64,000 bases of DNA from positions 62,001 to 126,000 of the forward strand of contig JALHMX010000004.1 of NCBI GenBank assembly GCA_022843825.1, written 5' to 3'. Of this stretch, positions 54,742 to 63,745 are shown piece after piece. The notes under the pieces were generated by a model. It had not been told where the DNA came from and made no database searches. It was given only the letters and a program-made list of their open reading frames with translations. Position numbers and translations under genes: made by a program. Position 1 is the first letter of the stretch, and each line of letters starts with the position of its first letter. Origin of the DNA: Pseudobdellovibrionaceae bacterium (GTDB lineage Bacteria; Bdellovibrionota; Bdellovibrionia; Bdellovibrionales; Bdellovibrionaceae).

Positions 54742-55113
54742 ATGCTTAGAGATGTATTAATGCAAAAGGGTCTTTCAAATCGTGAGTCCGAAGTAGCGGA
54801 GCTAGTTTCAAAAGGACTTTCAAACAAAGAAGTTGCAAATCAATTATTTGTAACTGAAAAAACTGTTAAGTTTCACTTAACGAACATTTATAAAAAAATG
54901 AATGTTAAATCGAGAGCTCAGCTTATTGTATGGTGCCTACCTCATCTTGGTTTTGTTGAAAATGAAGCGCGTGTTGAAGCAGCTCAGCCTGCTGGAGCAT
55001 CAATTTATAATAATCAACCGAATCAACCAGCGACGACGGGTACAGCAACAATTACATTGCCAGGTGGCGGTGGAATTGGTCGCAACAATGGTAACTCTGA
55101 CATTGGCGCGTAG
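54742..55113 (+). CDS. Orphan LuxR-type helix-turn-helix protein
   Basis: A 123-residue protein. Residues ~10-65 are a LuxR/GerE helix-turn-helix (LSNRESEVAELVSKGLSNKEVANQLFVTEKTVKFHLTNIYKKM). There is no receiver or ligand domain. The tail from ~residue 75 is low complexity, Asn/Pro/Gly/Thr-rich, ending in a Gly run and NSDIGA. It likely binds DNA as a transcription regulator; what controls it is unknown. AGGAG precedes the ATG by 8 nt. It has a long, AT-rich leader with a palindrome. Confidence 0.88.
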   Translation: MLRDVLMQKGLSNRESEVAELVSKGLSNKEVANQLFVTEKTVKFHLTNIYKKMNVKSRAQLIVWCLPHLGFVENEARVEAAQPAGASIYNNQPNQPATTGTATITLPGGGGIGRNNGNSDIGA

Positions 55114-55163
55114 TCATTCGCTTAGTGGTTCAGTTTTAATTTAGTTTTAGGTTGGGTCAAACT

Positions 55164-55634
55164 ATGCAAGAGAAAAAAGCGGTTAGCTCCTCTCAAGTAG
55201 TTATGACCCAGCTTGTTTTACCGTCACACATTAACGCTATGGATACTATATTCGGCGGTGTGATCATGTCATGGATCGATATCACTGCAGCCATTGCTGC
55301 TCAAAGACATTCAAATAAAGATGTAGTTACTGCCAGTATTGATAAGCTTGATTTTATTGCGCCAGTTCGTAAAGGTTGGGTCGTCAATCTTAAGGCTTCA
55401 GTCAATTTTACTTCTCGCACGTCCATGGAAGTTGGAGTTCGTGTGGATGCAGAAAATCCTCGGACCTCAGAAGTCTTTCATACCGCATCGGCCTATCTTA
55501 CCTTTGTAGCTATCGGATCAACCGGTAAGCCTATTGAGGTTTGTGGAATTCAGCCAGAGACCGATACTGAAATTCGACGTTATAAAGCCGCAGAAAAACG
55601 ACGGCAACAGCGGTTAGCTAATTTAAAAGTTTAG
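55164..55634 (+). CDS. Acyl-CoA thioesterase, YciA-like hotdog fold
   Basis: A 156-residue hotdog-fold protein. TQLVLPSHINAMDTIFGGVIMSWIDITAAIAAQRHS has the HxNxxxxxFGG active-site motif of the YciA/BACH acyl-CoA thioesterases, and DKLDFIAPVRKGWVV follows. It hydrolyses acyl-CoA to free acid. The ATG at 55164 follows GGTTGGG and matches the family start; a TTG at 55152 is less likely. The 3' end overlaps the convergent outer-membrane protein gene by 12 bp. Confidence 0.92.
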   Translation: MQEKKAVSSSQVVMTQLVLPSHINAMDTIFGGVIMSWIDITAAIAAQRHSNKDVVTASIDKLDFIAPVRKGWVVNLKASVNFTSRTSMEVGVRVDAENPRTSEVFHTASAYLTFVAIGSTGKPIEVCGIQPETDTEIRRYKAAEKRRQQRLANLKV

Positions 55635-56408
55635 TCCTAAGATAACAGAAATATCGAAGAAATCACCGTCTAGACGGGGATAAATAGGAAAAGGCTGTGC
55701 ACCGCCTTGATCAATTCCACGCTTATTTTCATCAGGAAACTGAACATAACGATAAACGCCTTGAAAGCCCACATAGGATCTATTTCTGAGGATCGGAATT
55801 TCTATTCCTCCACCAAATTTAAAACCCCACACCTCATCGGCCGAGTCCGTTAATACATTATCAAGGCTGTAGCTCCGAATATTAAAAGATGTTCCTAGGA
55901 CGCCGTAAGGATTAAGATCTGCTAATCCTTTAGTGACATTGTCTGTATTAAAATAGTATTTAACGTGCAGATCTATAGCATGAATACTTACAGTTCCGTT
56001 ATAACTTCTAGAGACAGTTGTAAGGGCTTCATTGGTATAACTATTAAAGCCCACATTATGATCACCCATTGTGTAGGACAGGCCCGCCGCGAGCTGAAGA
56101 TTAAAGAAGTAGTTGAATTCTGCGCCGTAAGAAAGATTTCCTCTATAAGCCTGAGCCAATCCTCCCCCGATAAATCCCCGGTAGCCTGCGATAAAAGCTA
56201 AGGTGAGGTAGCGTCCATTACGTAAGAAATTGATATCTTCTTCTTCTTCGGTTTGTTGCTCGTATTCATTGTAATCAGCAAAAGGATCAAAGGACTCGTC
56301 AATTTCAATTTCAGTTGAATCTTGAGCGTATGTTTTAGGAATTGGCATTATAAAAGTAATGACAAAAAGCATTGTGCATATTTTCGTAATCAGTCTGTTG
56401 ATACGCAT
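55623..56408 (-). CDS. Outer-membrane beta-barrel protein with acidic N-terminal linker
   Basis: A 261-residue exported protein. The signal peptide ends in TYA-Q. A very acidic linker (residues ~30-60, including EQQTEEEED) precedes a ~200-residue domain of Gly/aromatic-rich strands ending in LGLNF. It resembles small OmpA/OmpW-like barrels; no specific family is recognised. It is transcribed alone, divergent from purB with 57 bp between them. Confidence 0.8.
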   Translation of the reverse strand: MRINRLITKICTMLFVITFIMPIPKTYAQDSTEIEIDESFDPFADYNEYEQQTEEEEDINFLRNGRYLTLAFIAGYRGFIGGGLAQAYRGNLSYGAEFNYFFNLQLAAGLSYTMGDHNVGFNSYTNEALTTVSRSYNGTVSIHAIDLHVKYYFNTDNVTKGLADLNPYGVLGTSFNIRSYSLDNVLTDSADEVWGFKFGGGIEIPILRNRSYVGFQGVYRYVQFPDENKRGIDQGGAQPFPIYPRLDGDFFDISVILGLNF

Positions 56409-56465
56409 AATTTATTGAAGCATACTATTAAGGGAGTGCCAATAATAAAAAAGCTGAGGAATTAA

Positions 56466-57767
56466 ATGATTGAACGTTACCAAACCCCTGAAATGAAAAC
56501 TTTATTTCAAGAGAAATCACGATTTGAGTACATGCTTATCGTCGAAAAAACAGTGGCAGAGATTCAGGCGAAGAAGGGTCTAATTCCTCAAGCAGCGGCC
56601 GCCAGCATCGCTAAGAAAAGCAAGATCAATCTGGCCCGCATTTATGAAATTGAAAATCAAACTAAACATGACGTTATCGCCTTTGTTTCTCAGATTGCAG
56701 AGTCGGTCGGTGAACACGGTAAGTACGTACATTTTGGGCTGACAAGCTCCGATGTTTTAGATACAGCCATGAGCCTGCAAATTCGCGAAGCCTTTAAACT
56801 TATTTTAAATGAAGTAAAAGAACTTAAAGGTATAATTAAGGGTCTAGCGCAAAAACATCAAAAGTCAGTATGTGCGGGGAGAACCCATGGCATTTACGCT
56901 GAAATAACCACGTTTGGTTTTAAGCTTATGGGTTTTTTATCTGAACTTTCTCGAAGTGAAGAAAGGCTGATTCGAGCTCAACAGCAGTTTGAGATTTGCA
57001 AACTGAGTGGCGCGGTGGGGACCTCATCTGCTTTGGGATTGGATGTTGAGGCTGAAGTCGCTGCAAAATTAAAATTAAAACCTGAATATTTTGCTACTCA
57101 GGTTGTTCCGCGCGATCGCCACGCGGAAGTTTTTATGTCTTTAGCTTTTACCGCCTCTTTTTTAGAACGATTAGCGATAGAGTTACGTCATTTGCAGCGC
57201 ACTGAGGTTAATGAAGTGGTTGAAGGTTTTGATCCGAAGCAAAAAGGCTCTTCAGCGATGCCTCACAAAAAGAATCCGATCAGTGGTGAAAATATTACGG
57301 GACTAAGTCGGCTTATTAAAGGCTATGCCTGGACAGCTATGGAAAATATTCCGCTTTGGCATGAACGAGACATCAGTCATTCTTCCAATGAGCGAATTAT
57401 TTTTGGCGACGCCTTCACCGCAACTCATTACAGCTTACGTCGCATGAAAACGCTTTTAGAAAAACTTTTTGTCAATAAAGGCATGATGAAAGAAAATACC
57501 TATAAAATGGGCGGAGTGCTTTACAGTTCTCATCTGCTCAATCATTTAGTAGCGAAGCATGGGCTGTCCAGAGAAGAGGCCTACCGCCTTATTCAAAAAG
57601 CGGCTTTCGATTTAGGCGTCAATGAATCATTAGGAGATAAAATTCTAAGATCGAAAGACTTTAAAAAGTATTTTACCACAGCAGAAATAAAAAGCATTTT
57701 TTCAGGGGAAAGACACCTTAACTCTATTCAACAGCGTATAAAAAAATATGAAAAAAACATCTCTTAA
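56466..57767 (+). CDS. purB: Adenylosuccinate lyase
   Basis: PurB cleaves adenylosuccinate and SAICAR in purine synthesis. The fumarase/aspartase-family signature GSSAMPHKKNPISGEN is present, with FGLTSSDVLDTA and GRTHGIYAE earlier. Length 433 aa is normal for the compact form. The start has GAGGA at 6 nt. It overlaps the LD-carboxypeptidase by 20 bp at its 3' end. Confidence 0.95.
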   Translation: MIERYQTPEMKTLFQEKSRFEYMLIVEKTVAEIQAKKGLIPQAAAASIAKKSKINLARIYEIENQTKHDVIAFVSQIAESVGEHGKYVHFGLTSSDVLDTAMSLQIREAFKLILNEVKELKGIIKGLAQKHQKSVCAGRTHGIYAEITTFGFKLMGFLSELSRSEERLIRAQQQFEICKLSGAVGTSSALGLDVEAEVAAKLKLKPEYFATQVVPRDRHAEVFMSLAFTASFLERLAIELRHLQRTEVNEVVEGFDPKQKGSSAMPHKKNPISGENITGLSRLIKGYAWTAMENIPLWHERDISHSSNERIIFGDAFTATHYSLRRMKTLLEKLFVNKGMMKENTYKMGGVLYSSHLLNHLVAKHGLSREEAYRLIQKAAFDLGVNESLGDKILRSKDFKKYFTTAEIKSIFSGERHLNSIQQRIKKYEKNIS

Positions 57768-58695
57768 AGAAACAATCTATCTTAAAAAAGGTGATATTAT
57801 TGATATTGTGGCGCCGGCCAGCGCTCCATCAGTTGATGAGTTGGAGTATGCTATCGCCTGGCTAAGGCAGCAAGGGTACGAGCCTCGTCTGCCTGAAGAC
57901 TTGCTTAATCCACAGTTTTATTTGGCGAATACTGATCAAAAAAGATTTGAACATCTTAAAAAAGCATTAACGAATAATACTTCTAAAGTAGTGTGGTGTT
58001 TGCGCGGAGGTTATGGATCGATCAGATTAGTGCCGGAGCTATTAAAACTTAAAAAGCCACCAGAGAAGTTTTTCATAGGACTTAGTGACATTACAATCAT
58101 ACATCATTTTTTGAATCAAAAATGGAACTGGAAAACTATACATGGACCTATTTTTGCGCGAGCCCTTCAAGCGCAACGTCGCCCCGAAGACTATGATGAT
58201 TTATTTGGACTGTTGACGGGCACAAAAGAGGTTATTGAATTCAAGAACTTAATTCCATTGAATCCAGTGGCCTATCAGTTTCAACAGCAAAAACGAAAAA
58301 AAATAATCATAGGAAAAGTTAAGGGGGGTAATTTATGCACCTACTGTTCACTATTGGGAACTAAGCTACATCCTAAGAGCAAAAATCACTTTCTATTTTT
58401 TGAAGATATATCGGAACGCGGTTATAAAGTTGACCGCATGTTAAACCAGTTGGCCTTAAGTGGTGTATTTAATCACTGTCGAGGAGTATTTTTTGGGGAT
58501 ATTATTAAGGCCGAAGAAGTCGATGGGACTAATTTAGTTTGGCCGGTGATAGAAAGTTTTTTTAAAAAATATAAGTTTCCTGTTTTTCGTGGAGTTGACT
58601 CTGATCATTCGGGACATCAGCGTCCATTGTATTTAAACACAAAGGCTGAACTGGTTTTAAATGAGACGGTCACTTTAAGAGTTAATAGTAAATAA
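57748..58695 (+). CDS. ldcA: LD-carboxypeptidase (muropeptide recycling, S66 family)
   Basis: LdcA removes the terminal D-Ala from murein tetrapeptides in the cytoplasm. The family blocks DIVAPASAP, LRGGYGSIRLVPEL and FIGLSDITIIHHF (nucleophile candidate Ser113) are clear; the acid Glu is in FFEDISERGYKVDRML and the His in DSDHSGHQRPL. Length 315 aa with no signal peptide fits a recycling enzyme. It starts inside purB and is followed 25 bp later by the serine hydrolase. Confidence 0.92.
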   Translation: MKKTSLKETIYLKKGDIIDIVAPASAPSVDELEYAIAWLRQQGYEPRLPEDLLNPQFYLANTDQKRFEHLKKALTNNTSKVVWCLRGGYGSIRLVPELLKLKKPPEKFFIGLSDITIIHHFLNQKWNWKTIHGPIFARALQAQRRPEDYDDLFGLLTGTKEVIEFKNLIPLNPVAYQFQQQKRKKIIIGKVKGGNLCTYCSLLGTKLHPKSKNHFLFFEDISERGYKVDRMLNQLALSGVFNHCRGVFFGDIIKAEEVDGTNLVWPVIESFFKKYKFPVFRGVDSDHSGHQRPLYLNTKAELVLNETVTLRVNSK

Positions 58696-58720
58696 TAAGT
58701 TAGTTAAAGGAACAATAAGA

Positions 58721-59797
58721 ATGTATATGAAACACACAAGTTTTGAATTGTCTCTTGTAGATAAAGTGACTAATGCGATACCGGACGTAACTCCAGGCGT
58801 GGTGGTAAGATCTTATCACAGCGGGCGTTTGATTTGCGATGTGGCAGTAGGAAATACCTATCCCCATTATGATATGGCTTCTTTAACAAAAATTATATTT
58901 ACTCAGCAAGCGATGATGGAAGCTTTTGATAAAGGTCATTGGAATTTTGAAAGCAAGGTCGTCGACTTTATTCCGTCCTTTTTTGATGCCCAAATGACAG
59001 TTAAGTCTTTATTAACTCATACTTCGCAATTAGACTGGTGGAAGCCTTTTTTTCGTAGCTTGGTCGTTCAGGGGCAAGAGCCTTCAGATTGGCAGCAACA
59101 GCGATCAAAAATATTCGAGCTTTTAAATCAATCCTCTAACATTAAAAAAAGTGAAAAGGCGTTATATTCGGATTTGGGATTTTTAGTTTTAGGTTTTATA
59201 TTAGAAAAAATTCATCAAAAAAGTCTTTTAGATGTTTGGTATAGTATTAAGGAAAAGCATTATTCGCATTCCACTATGGATTTTCACGTCAATAACAAGC
59301 CTATTTATGCTCAAGATCTTTATGCGCCGACTGAGTTTTGTCAGTACAGACAACGCTCCTTAAGGGGTGAAGTTCATGATGAGAACACCTGGGCTTTAGG
59401 TGGAGTTTCTACCCACGCAGGATTGTTTGGCAGTATAGATGATCTTGCTAGCTATGGAATGACGATGCGCTCACAGCTTCAAGGAATAGCAACTTATAGT
59501 GTTCGTCAAAAAACGGCGCAACTTTTTTCTAAGCGAGCCATTTCTGAAGACGTGGGTGATTGGGCCGTTGGGTATATGATGCCAACTGAGGGAGTAGCCA
59601 GTTGTGGTCATATGTTCTCTCCCAACTCAGTGGGACACACGGGTTTTACAGGAACTTCTTGTTGGTATGATCCCAAGATAGATTTATTAGTCGTTATTTT
59701 AAGTAATCGAGTGCATTATGGCCGAGAAAATAAAAGCTTCGCGAATTTGCGGCCACAAATCCACAATTGGATTGCAGAGGGAATTCCGAAAAGATAA
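58721..59797 (+). CDS. Serine hydrolase, class C beta-lactamase/penicillin-binding-protein-like
   Basis: A 358-residue protein of the beta-lactamase superfamily. SxxK is Ser54-Leu-Thr-Lys57 in DMASLTKI, the YxN position reads Tyr149-Ser-Asp, and the third motif is HTG in VGHTGFTG. No signal peptide is visible, unlike typical periplasmic members, so it may act in the cytoplasm with its neighbours LdcA and Mpl, for example as a muropeptide-trimming esterase or peptidase. The start is at 58721 or 58727; AAAGGA is upstream. Substrate unknown. Confidence 0.88.
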   Translation: MYMKHTSFELSLVDKVTNAIPDVTPGVVVRSYHSGRLICDVAVGNTYPHYDMASLTKIIFTQQAMMEAFDKGHWNFESKVVDFIPSFFDAQMTVKSLLTHTSQLDWWKPFFRSLVVQGQEPSDWQQQRSKIFELLNQSSNIKKSEKALYSDLGFLVLGFILEKIHQKSLLDVWYSIKEKHYSHSTMDFHVNNKPIYAQDLYAPTEFCQYRQRSLRGEVHDENTWALGGVSTHAGLFGSIDDLASYGMTMRSQLQGIATYSVRQKTAQLFSKRAISEDVGDWAVGYMMPTEGVASCGHMFSPNSVGHTGFTGTSCWYDPKIDLLVVILSNRVHYGRENKSFANLRPQIHNWIAEGIPKR

Positions 59798-59815
59798 TAG
59801 ATAAAGGAACACTCA

Positions 59816-61258
59816 ATGGAAGTAAACAAACACTCGTTAAATCAACTTAAAAAAGGTGCGCACATTCATCTGATGGGCATTTGCGGAACGGCCATGGCGT
59901 CCTTGGCCGGACTATTAAAAGATCAGGATTTTAAAATCACAGGAAGTGATTCTCACCCGTACCCACCTATGTCCACACAGATTGAAAGTCTTGGAATTAA
60001 AATTCAAAAGCCCTATGCAGCAGAAAATTTAAACCCTAGGCCTGATTTTGTAATTGTAGGGAATGTGATATCAGCGAATAACCTTGAAGCTGTTGAGATG
60101 AATAGGCTGCAAATTCCGCATGGTTCATTGCCGCAAGCCATGGGTGAATTCATCATTGCGCAGAGGAACTCATATGTCATCTCAGGTACGCACGGGAAAA
60201 CAACCACCACGTCTATGGTTGCTTGGATTCTGGATCAGGCGGGATATCACCCAGGTTTTTTGATTGGAGGAATTCCTAAAAATTTTGAGCGTAGTTTTAG
60301 GAATCCAATAAAACCAGAAAGCCCTTTTGTGATCGAGGGCGACGAATACGATACCGCGTATTTTGATAAAGTGCCCAAGTTTGTGCATTACCGGCCTCAG
60401 CAAGTGATTTTAACTTCTGTAGAGTTTGATCATGCCGATATTTACAAAGATTTTGATCACGTTAAATCCGCTTTCATACAACTTATGAATTTAATTTCTG
60501 CAAATGGAAATTTTATATATTGGGGGGATGACCCTCATGTTTCAGAAGTGGCTGCTCACTGCAAAATTAAAAATAAATTTTCCTTTGGTTTTGACCCAAA
60601 CAATCATTTTGTTATAAATATTTTAAAACAAGATGAGAAGTCTTCGCTGTTTAATATTATTCAAAATCAAAAAGAATTACTGCAAATCGAAATTTTCTCG
60701 ATTGGTAAATACAATATATTAAATGCGGCATCGGCAGCTTTGATTACTTATCTTAACGGAGTTAAAACTTCTGATATCATTGAATCACTAAAAAAATTCC
60801 AGGGAGTTAAACGTCGGCAAGAAGTGCTGGGTGAATTTAAAGGTATTACTTTAATTGAAGATTTTGCTCACCATCCTACAGCAGTTAAGCAAACCATAGA
60901 AGCCGTTCAAAAAAAATATCCTCATAGAAAAGTTTTCTCTGTTTTTGAACCCCGGTCAGCCACATCACGCCGAAAAGTTTTTCAGCAAGATTATTTAAAT
61001 GCCTTTAAGCAAGCGCAGGAGTCCATTATTGCTGAAGCCTTTGATCAAACGAAGTTAAATGAGGGTGATAGGTTCTCTTCGCAAGAACTTGTTGATGAGC
61101 TTAAACAAAGTGGGCACTCCTCTCAGTGTATGAAGTCAGCAGATGAAATTGTTAAGTATCTGGCTCAAAAAGCTCAGTCTTCAGACATTATTCTAATTAT
61201 GAGTAACGGTGGCTTCGACGGCATCTACCAAAAGTTAATTTCCCGCCTTAAAAATTAG
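59816..61258 (+). CDS. mpl: UDP-N-acetylmuramate:L-Ala-gamma-D-Glu-meso-Dap ligase Mpl
   Basis: Mpl rejoins recycled murein tripeptide to UDP-MurNAc. The N-terminal IHLMGICGTAMASLAGLLKD and the ATP loop GTHGKTTTTSMVAW place it in the Mur ligase family, and the ENFxx-less, GDEYDTAYFDKVPKF block is typical of Mpl rather than MurC. Length 480 aa. AAAGGA lies 7 nt before the ATG. With ldcA just upstream it gives a complete tripeptide-reuse step. A REP-like palindrome follows the stop. Confidence 0.92.
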   Translation: MEVNKHSLNQLKKGAHIHLMGICGTAMASLAGLLKDQDFKITGSDSHPYPPMSTQIESLGIKIQKPYAAENLNPRPDFVIVGNVISANNLEAVEMNRLQIPHGSLPQAMGEFIIAQRNSYVISGTHGKTTTTSMVAWILDQAGYHPGFLIGGIPKNFERSFRNPIKPESPFVIEGDEYDTAYFDKVPKFVHYRPQQVILTSVEFDHADIYKDFDHVKSAFIQLMNLISANGNFIYWGDDPHVSEVAAHCKIKNKFSFGFDPNNHFVINILKQDEKSSLFNIIQNQKELLQIEIFSIGKYNILNAASAALITYLNGVKTSDIIESLKKFQGVKRRQEVLGEFKGITLIEDFAHHPTAVKQTIEAVQKKYPHRKVFSVFEPRSATSRRKVFQQDYLNAFKQAQESIIAEAFDQTKLNEGDRFSSQELVDELKQSGHSSQCMKSADEIVKYLAQKAQSSDIILIMSNGGFDGIYQKLISRLKN

Positions 61259-61261
61259 CTA

Positions 61262-61322
61262 AAAAGGGGTCAGGCCCCCTTTCGTGTCGCACTGCTTACA
61301 GGAATGTAGCCTGACCCCTTTT
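61262..61322. repeat. REP-like palindromic element, possibly also terminator
   Basis: AAAAGGGGTCAGGC at 61262-61275 pairs perfectly over 14 bp with GCCTGACCCCTTTT at 61309-61322, with a 33-nt loop. The left side can instead form its own hairpin, AAAGGGG (61263-61269) with CCCCTTT (61276-61282) around TCAGGC. The GGGGTCAGG core resembles palindromes often linked to REP-associated transposases in other bacteria. The T-run at the end could also stop mpl transcription. It occurs once in this window. Confidence 0.65.
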
Positions 61323-61338
61323 ATACTACAACAGTTCT

Positions 61339-63744
61339 ATGGCTAAAGAACTCACCCCGTTAATGAAGCAATACTGGGAAATTAAATCACTTCACAAAGA
61401 TAAAATTCTTTTATTTCGTATGGGTGATTTTTTTGAAATGTTTTATGATGATGCCACAACCGCAGCGCCTATTTTAGGGATTACGCTAACGCAAAGGAAT
61501 AAAAAATCTGAAGACTCAACTCCTATGTGTGGAATGCCCCATCATTCAGTGGCTGGACCCATTAATAAATTATTGAGTGCGGGTTATAAGGTCGCCTTAT
61601 GTGATCAAATCGAAGATCCTAAATTAGCCAAAGGGATTGTTAAACGGGCCGTGACGCGTATTTTAACTCCCGGTATGGTTTATGATTCTGATAATCTTAA
61701 ATCTACCGAATCCCACTACATTTGCTCTTATGATAATAAGTCCATCAGCTTAGTCGATACGACCACGGGCGAAAGTTTCTATTTCTCAAACCTAACTGAA
61801 CAGCAACGAGAACAGGTGTTCTCTATTTTGCCTATCGCCGAGTTAGTTCTTCCTTCAGATATTCAACCGGAACAGAAAATGCTTCAAACCACGGTGCATA
61901 CCGTATTTGATATTATAGATAAAGAAGGCGATCATGCTCTGCCAGAGTCGGCCTTAAGATTATTGGCCTATGTTAAAAGTTTATCTCAAGCTAATATTAA
62001 TAAAGTTTTACAGCCCTTTGAAGAGCGCAGTTTGCAGGGGCGCTTAAATTTAAATTTTAATACCATTAAGCATTTAGAAATTTTCACCAATTACAAGGGT
62101 GAGGAAAAAGGAAGTTTATATTCAGCGGTGAATAAAACTTTAACTTCAGCCGGAGCCCGCCTCCTTCGTCAGTGGTTGCGCTTTCCATTGCTAGACGCTG
62201 AGGTGATTTTAAAACGGCAATATTATATAACTTATTTTCGGGATAACTTATTTGAACTAAAAAAAACTCGCGAAATTTTTCCTAAAATGGGAGATATCGA
62301 AAGGCGACTGGCTAAAATTGCGCTTCCTCAGCGACACGGCCGCGATTTAACATCATTAGCCGAATCGGTGCTGGCGGGTCTTGGTGTATTGGAGATATCA
62401 CAAGCTCACTTGCAGGTCGCACAAAACTTAAATACTTCCGGCTTATCAGCATTAGCTCAAACCATTTTGAATACCATTGTTGAAGATGCTCCCTTGGCGA
62501 CGAAGCAAGGAAACATTATTAAAACTGGCGTAAGCCAAGAGCTGGATGAAATCATAGCGCTGGCCACCAATGCCCAGGGGCTGGTGACAGGACTTGAAAC
62601 TAAAGAGCGCGAACTGACCGGAATATCTTCACTTAAAATAAGATATAACAACGTTTTTGGTTTTTATATTGAAGTGACCAATGCTCATAAAGATAAAGTT
62701 CCGTCACGCTATCAACGAAAACAAACATTAACCAATGCTGAAAGATACTGCACTGATGAGTTGATTGAGTTAGAGAGAAAAGTGCTTTCGGCCCAGACTC
62801 GTCGAAATGAAATTGAGTTTGCAATTTTTGAAGATCTTTGTGAGCAAATATTAAATCAGGCGACGGATTTAATTAAGTTAGCAAAAATATGTAGCGAACT
62901 TGATGTTTACAGTAGTCTTGCTTGGTTGAGCTTAGAGGAAAGTTATTGCAAACCAGTTCTATTAAAAAATGGGATTTTAAACTTAAAAGATTCTCGTCAT
63001 CCCGTGGTGGAACAGTTTCAGCGAAGTGAAAGTCAAATTTCTAGATTTATCGCAAATAATATCTCTTTAAGTCCGCAGGATTGTTATTTGATCACAGGTC
63101 CTAATATGGCCGGTAAATCCACTTTAATGCGTCAAGTGGCCTTAACGGCAATATTGGCGCAAATGGGATCATATGTTCCTGCCAGTGAAGCCCAAGTTCC
63201 CATTTATGATGCGATCTTTACGCGAATCGGAGCCAGTGATCAGCTGACGGAAGGGCTTTCGACTTTTATGGTAGAAATGACTGAGACCGCAGAAATGTTG
63301 CACAAGGCTGGTCCGAATTCATTACTTATTTTAGATGAAGTGGGGCGCGGCACTTCGACTTTTGACGGTTTATGTTTGGCCCAATCCATTTTAGAGTATA
63401 TTCTTAAAAATATAAAATCGCATGTGATGTTTGCAACTCATTATCACGAGTTAGTAGCGATAGATCAAAAATTCTCTCAAGTTAAAAATGTTCATATGCA
63501 AATTCATGAGAATAAAGGTCAAATTCAATTCTTATATTTATTACGACCTGGCCCTGCGCAAAAAAGCTATGGTATTCAGGTGGCAGAATTAGCCGGTATA
63601 CCCTCTGAGATTATTCAAAAAGCCACTCAGCTGTTAAAAACTTACGAAAATGAAAATACGGCAGACCGTCCACGATCCTCAATGATCACAGGTCCTAAAG
63701 TTAAAGAAAACACTATAGATCAAATGAGTCTTTTCCGTTCTTAA
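61339..63744 (+). CDS. mutS: DNA mismatch repair protein MutS
   Basis: MutS recognises mismatches and small loops. Domain I has the mismatch-contacting motif GDFFEMFYDDA, the Walker A loop is GPNMAGKST, and Walker B and the HATHYHEL-like FATHYHELVAID follow; the C-terminal helix-turn-helix ends in a short DQMSLF tail. Length 801 aa is slightly short of the usual ~850. It begins 16 nt after the REP-like palindrome with no strong ribosome-binding site visible, and its stop lies one base from the convergent ABC-F gene. Confidence 0.96.
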   Translation: MAKELTPLMKQYWEIKSLHKDKILLFRMGDFFEMFYDDATTAAPILGITLTQRNKKSEDSTPMCGMPHHSVAGPINKLLSAGYKVALCDQIEDPKLAKGIVKRAVTRILTPGMVYDSDNLKSTESHYICSYDNKSISLVDTTTGESFYFSNLTEQQREQVFSILPIAELVLPSDIQPEQKMLQTTVHTVFDIIDKEGDHALPESALRLLAYVKSLSQANINKVLQPFEERSLQGRLNLNFNTIKHLEIFTNYKGEEKGSLYSAVNKTLTSAGARLLRQWLRFPLLDAEVILKRQYYITYFRDNLFELKKTREIFPKMGDIERRLAKIALPQRHGRDLTSLAESVLAGLGVLEISQAHLQVAQNLNTSGLSALAQTILNTIVEDAPLATKQGNIIKTGVSQELDEIIALATNAQGLVTGLETKERELTGISSLKIRYNNVFGFYIEVTNAHKDKVPSRYQRKQTLTNAERYCTDELIELERKVLSAQTRRNEIEFAIFEDLCEQILNQATDLIKLAKICSELDVYSSLAWLSLEESYCKPVLLKNGILNLKDSRHPVVEQFQRSESQISRFIANNISLSPQDCYLITGPNMAGKSTLMRQVALTAILAQMGSYVPASEAQVPIYDAIFTRIGASDQLTEGLSTFMVEMTETAEMLHKAGPNSLLILDEVGRGTSTFDGLCLAQSILEYILKNIKSHVMFATHYHELVAIDQKFSQVKNVHMQIHENKGQIQFLYLLRPGPAQKSYGIQVAELAGIPSEIIQKATQLLKTYENENTADRPRSSMITGPKVKENTIDQMSLFRS

Positions 63745-63745
63745 T

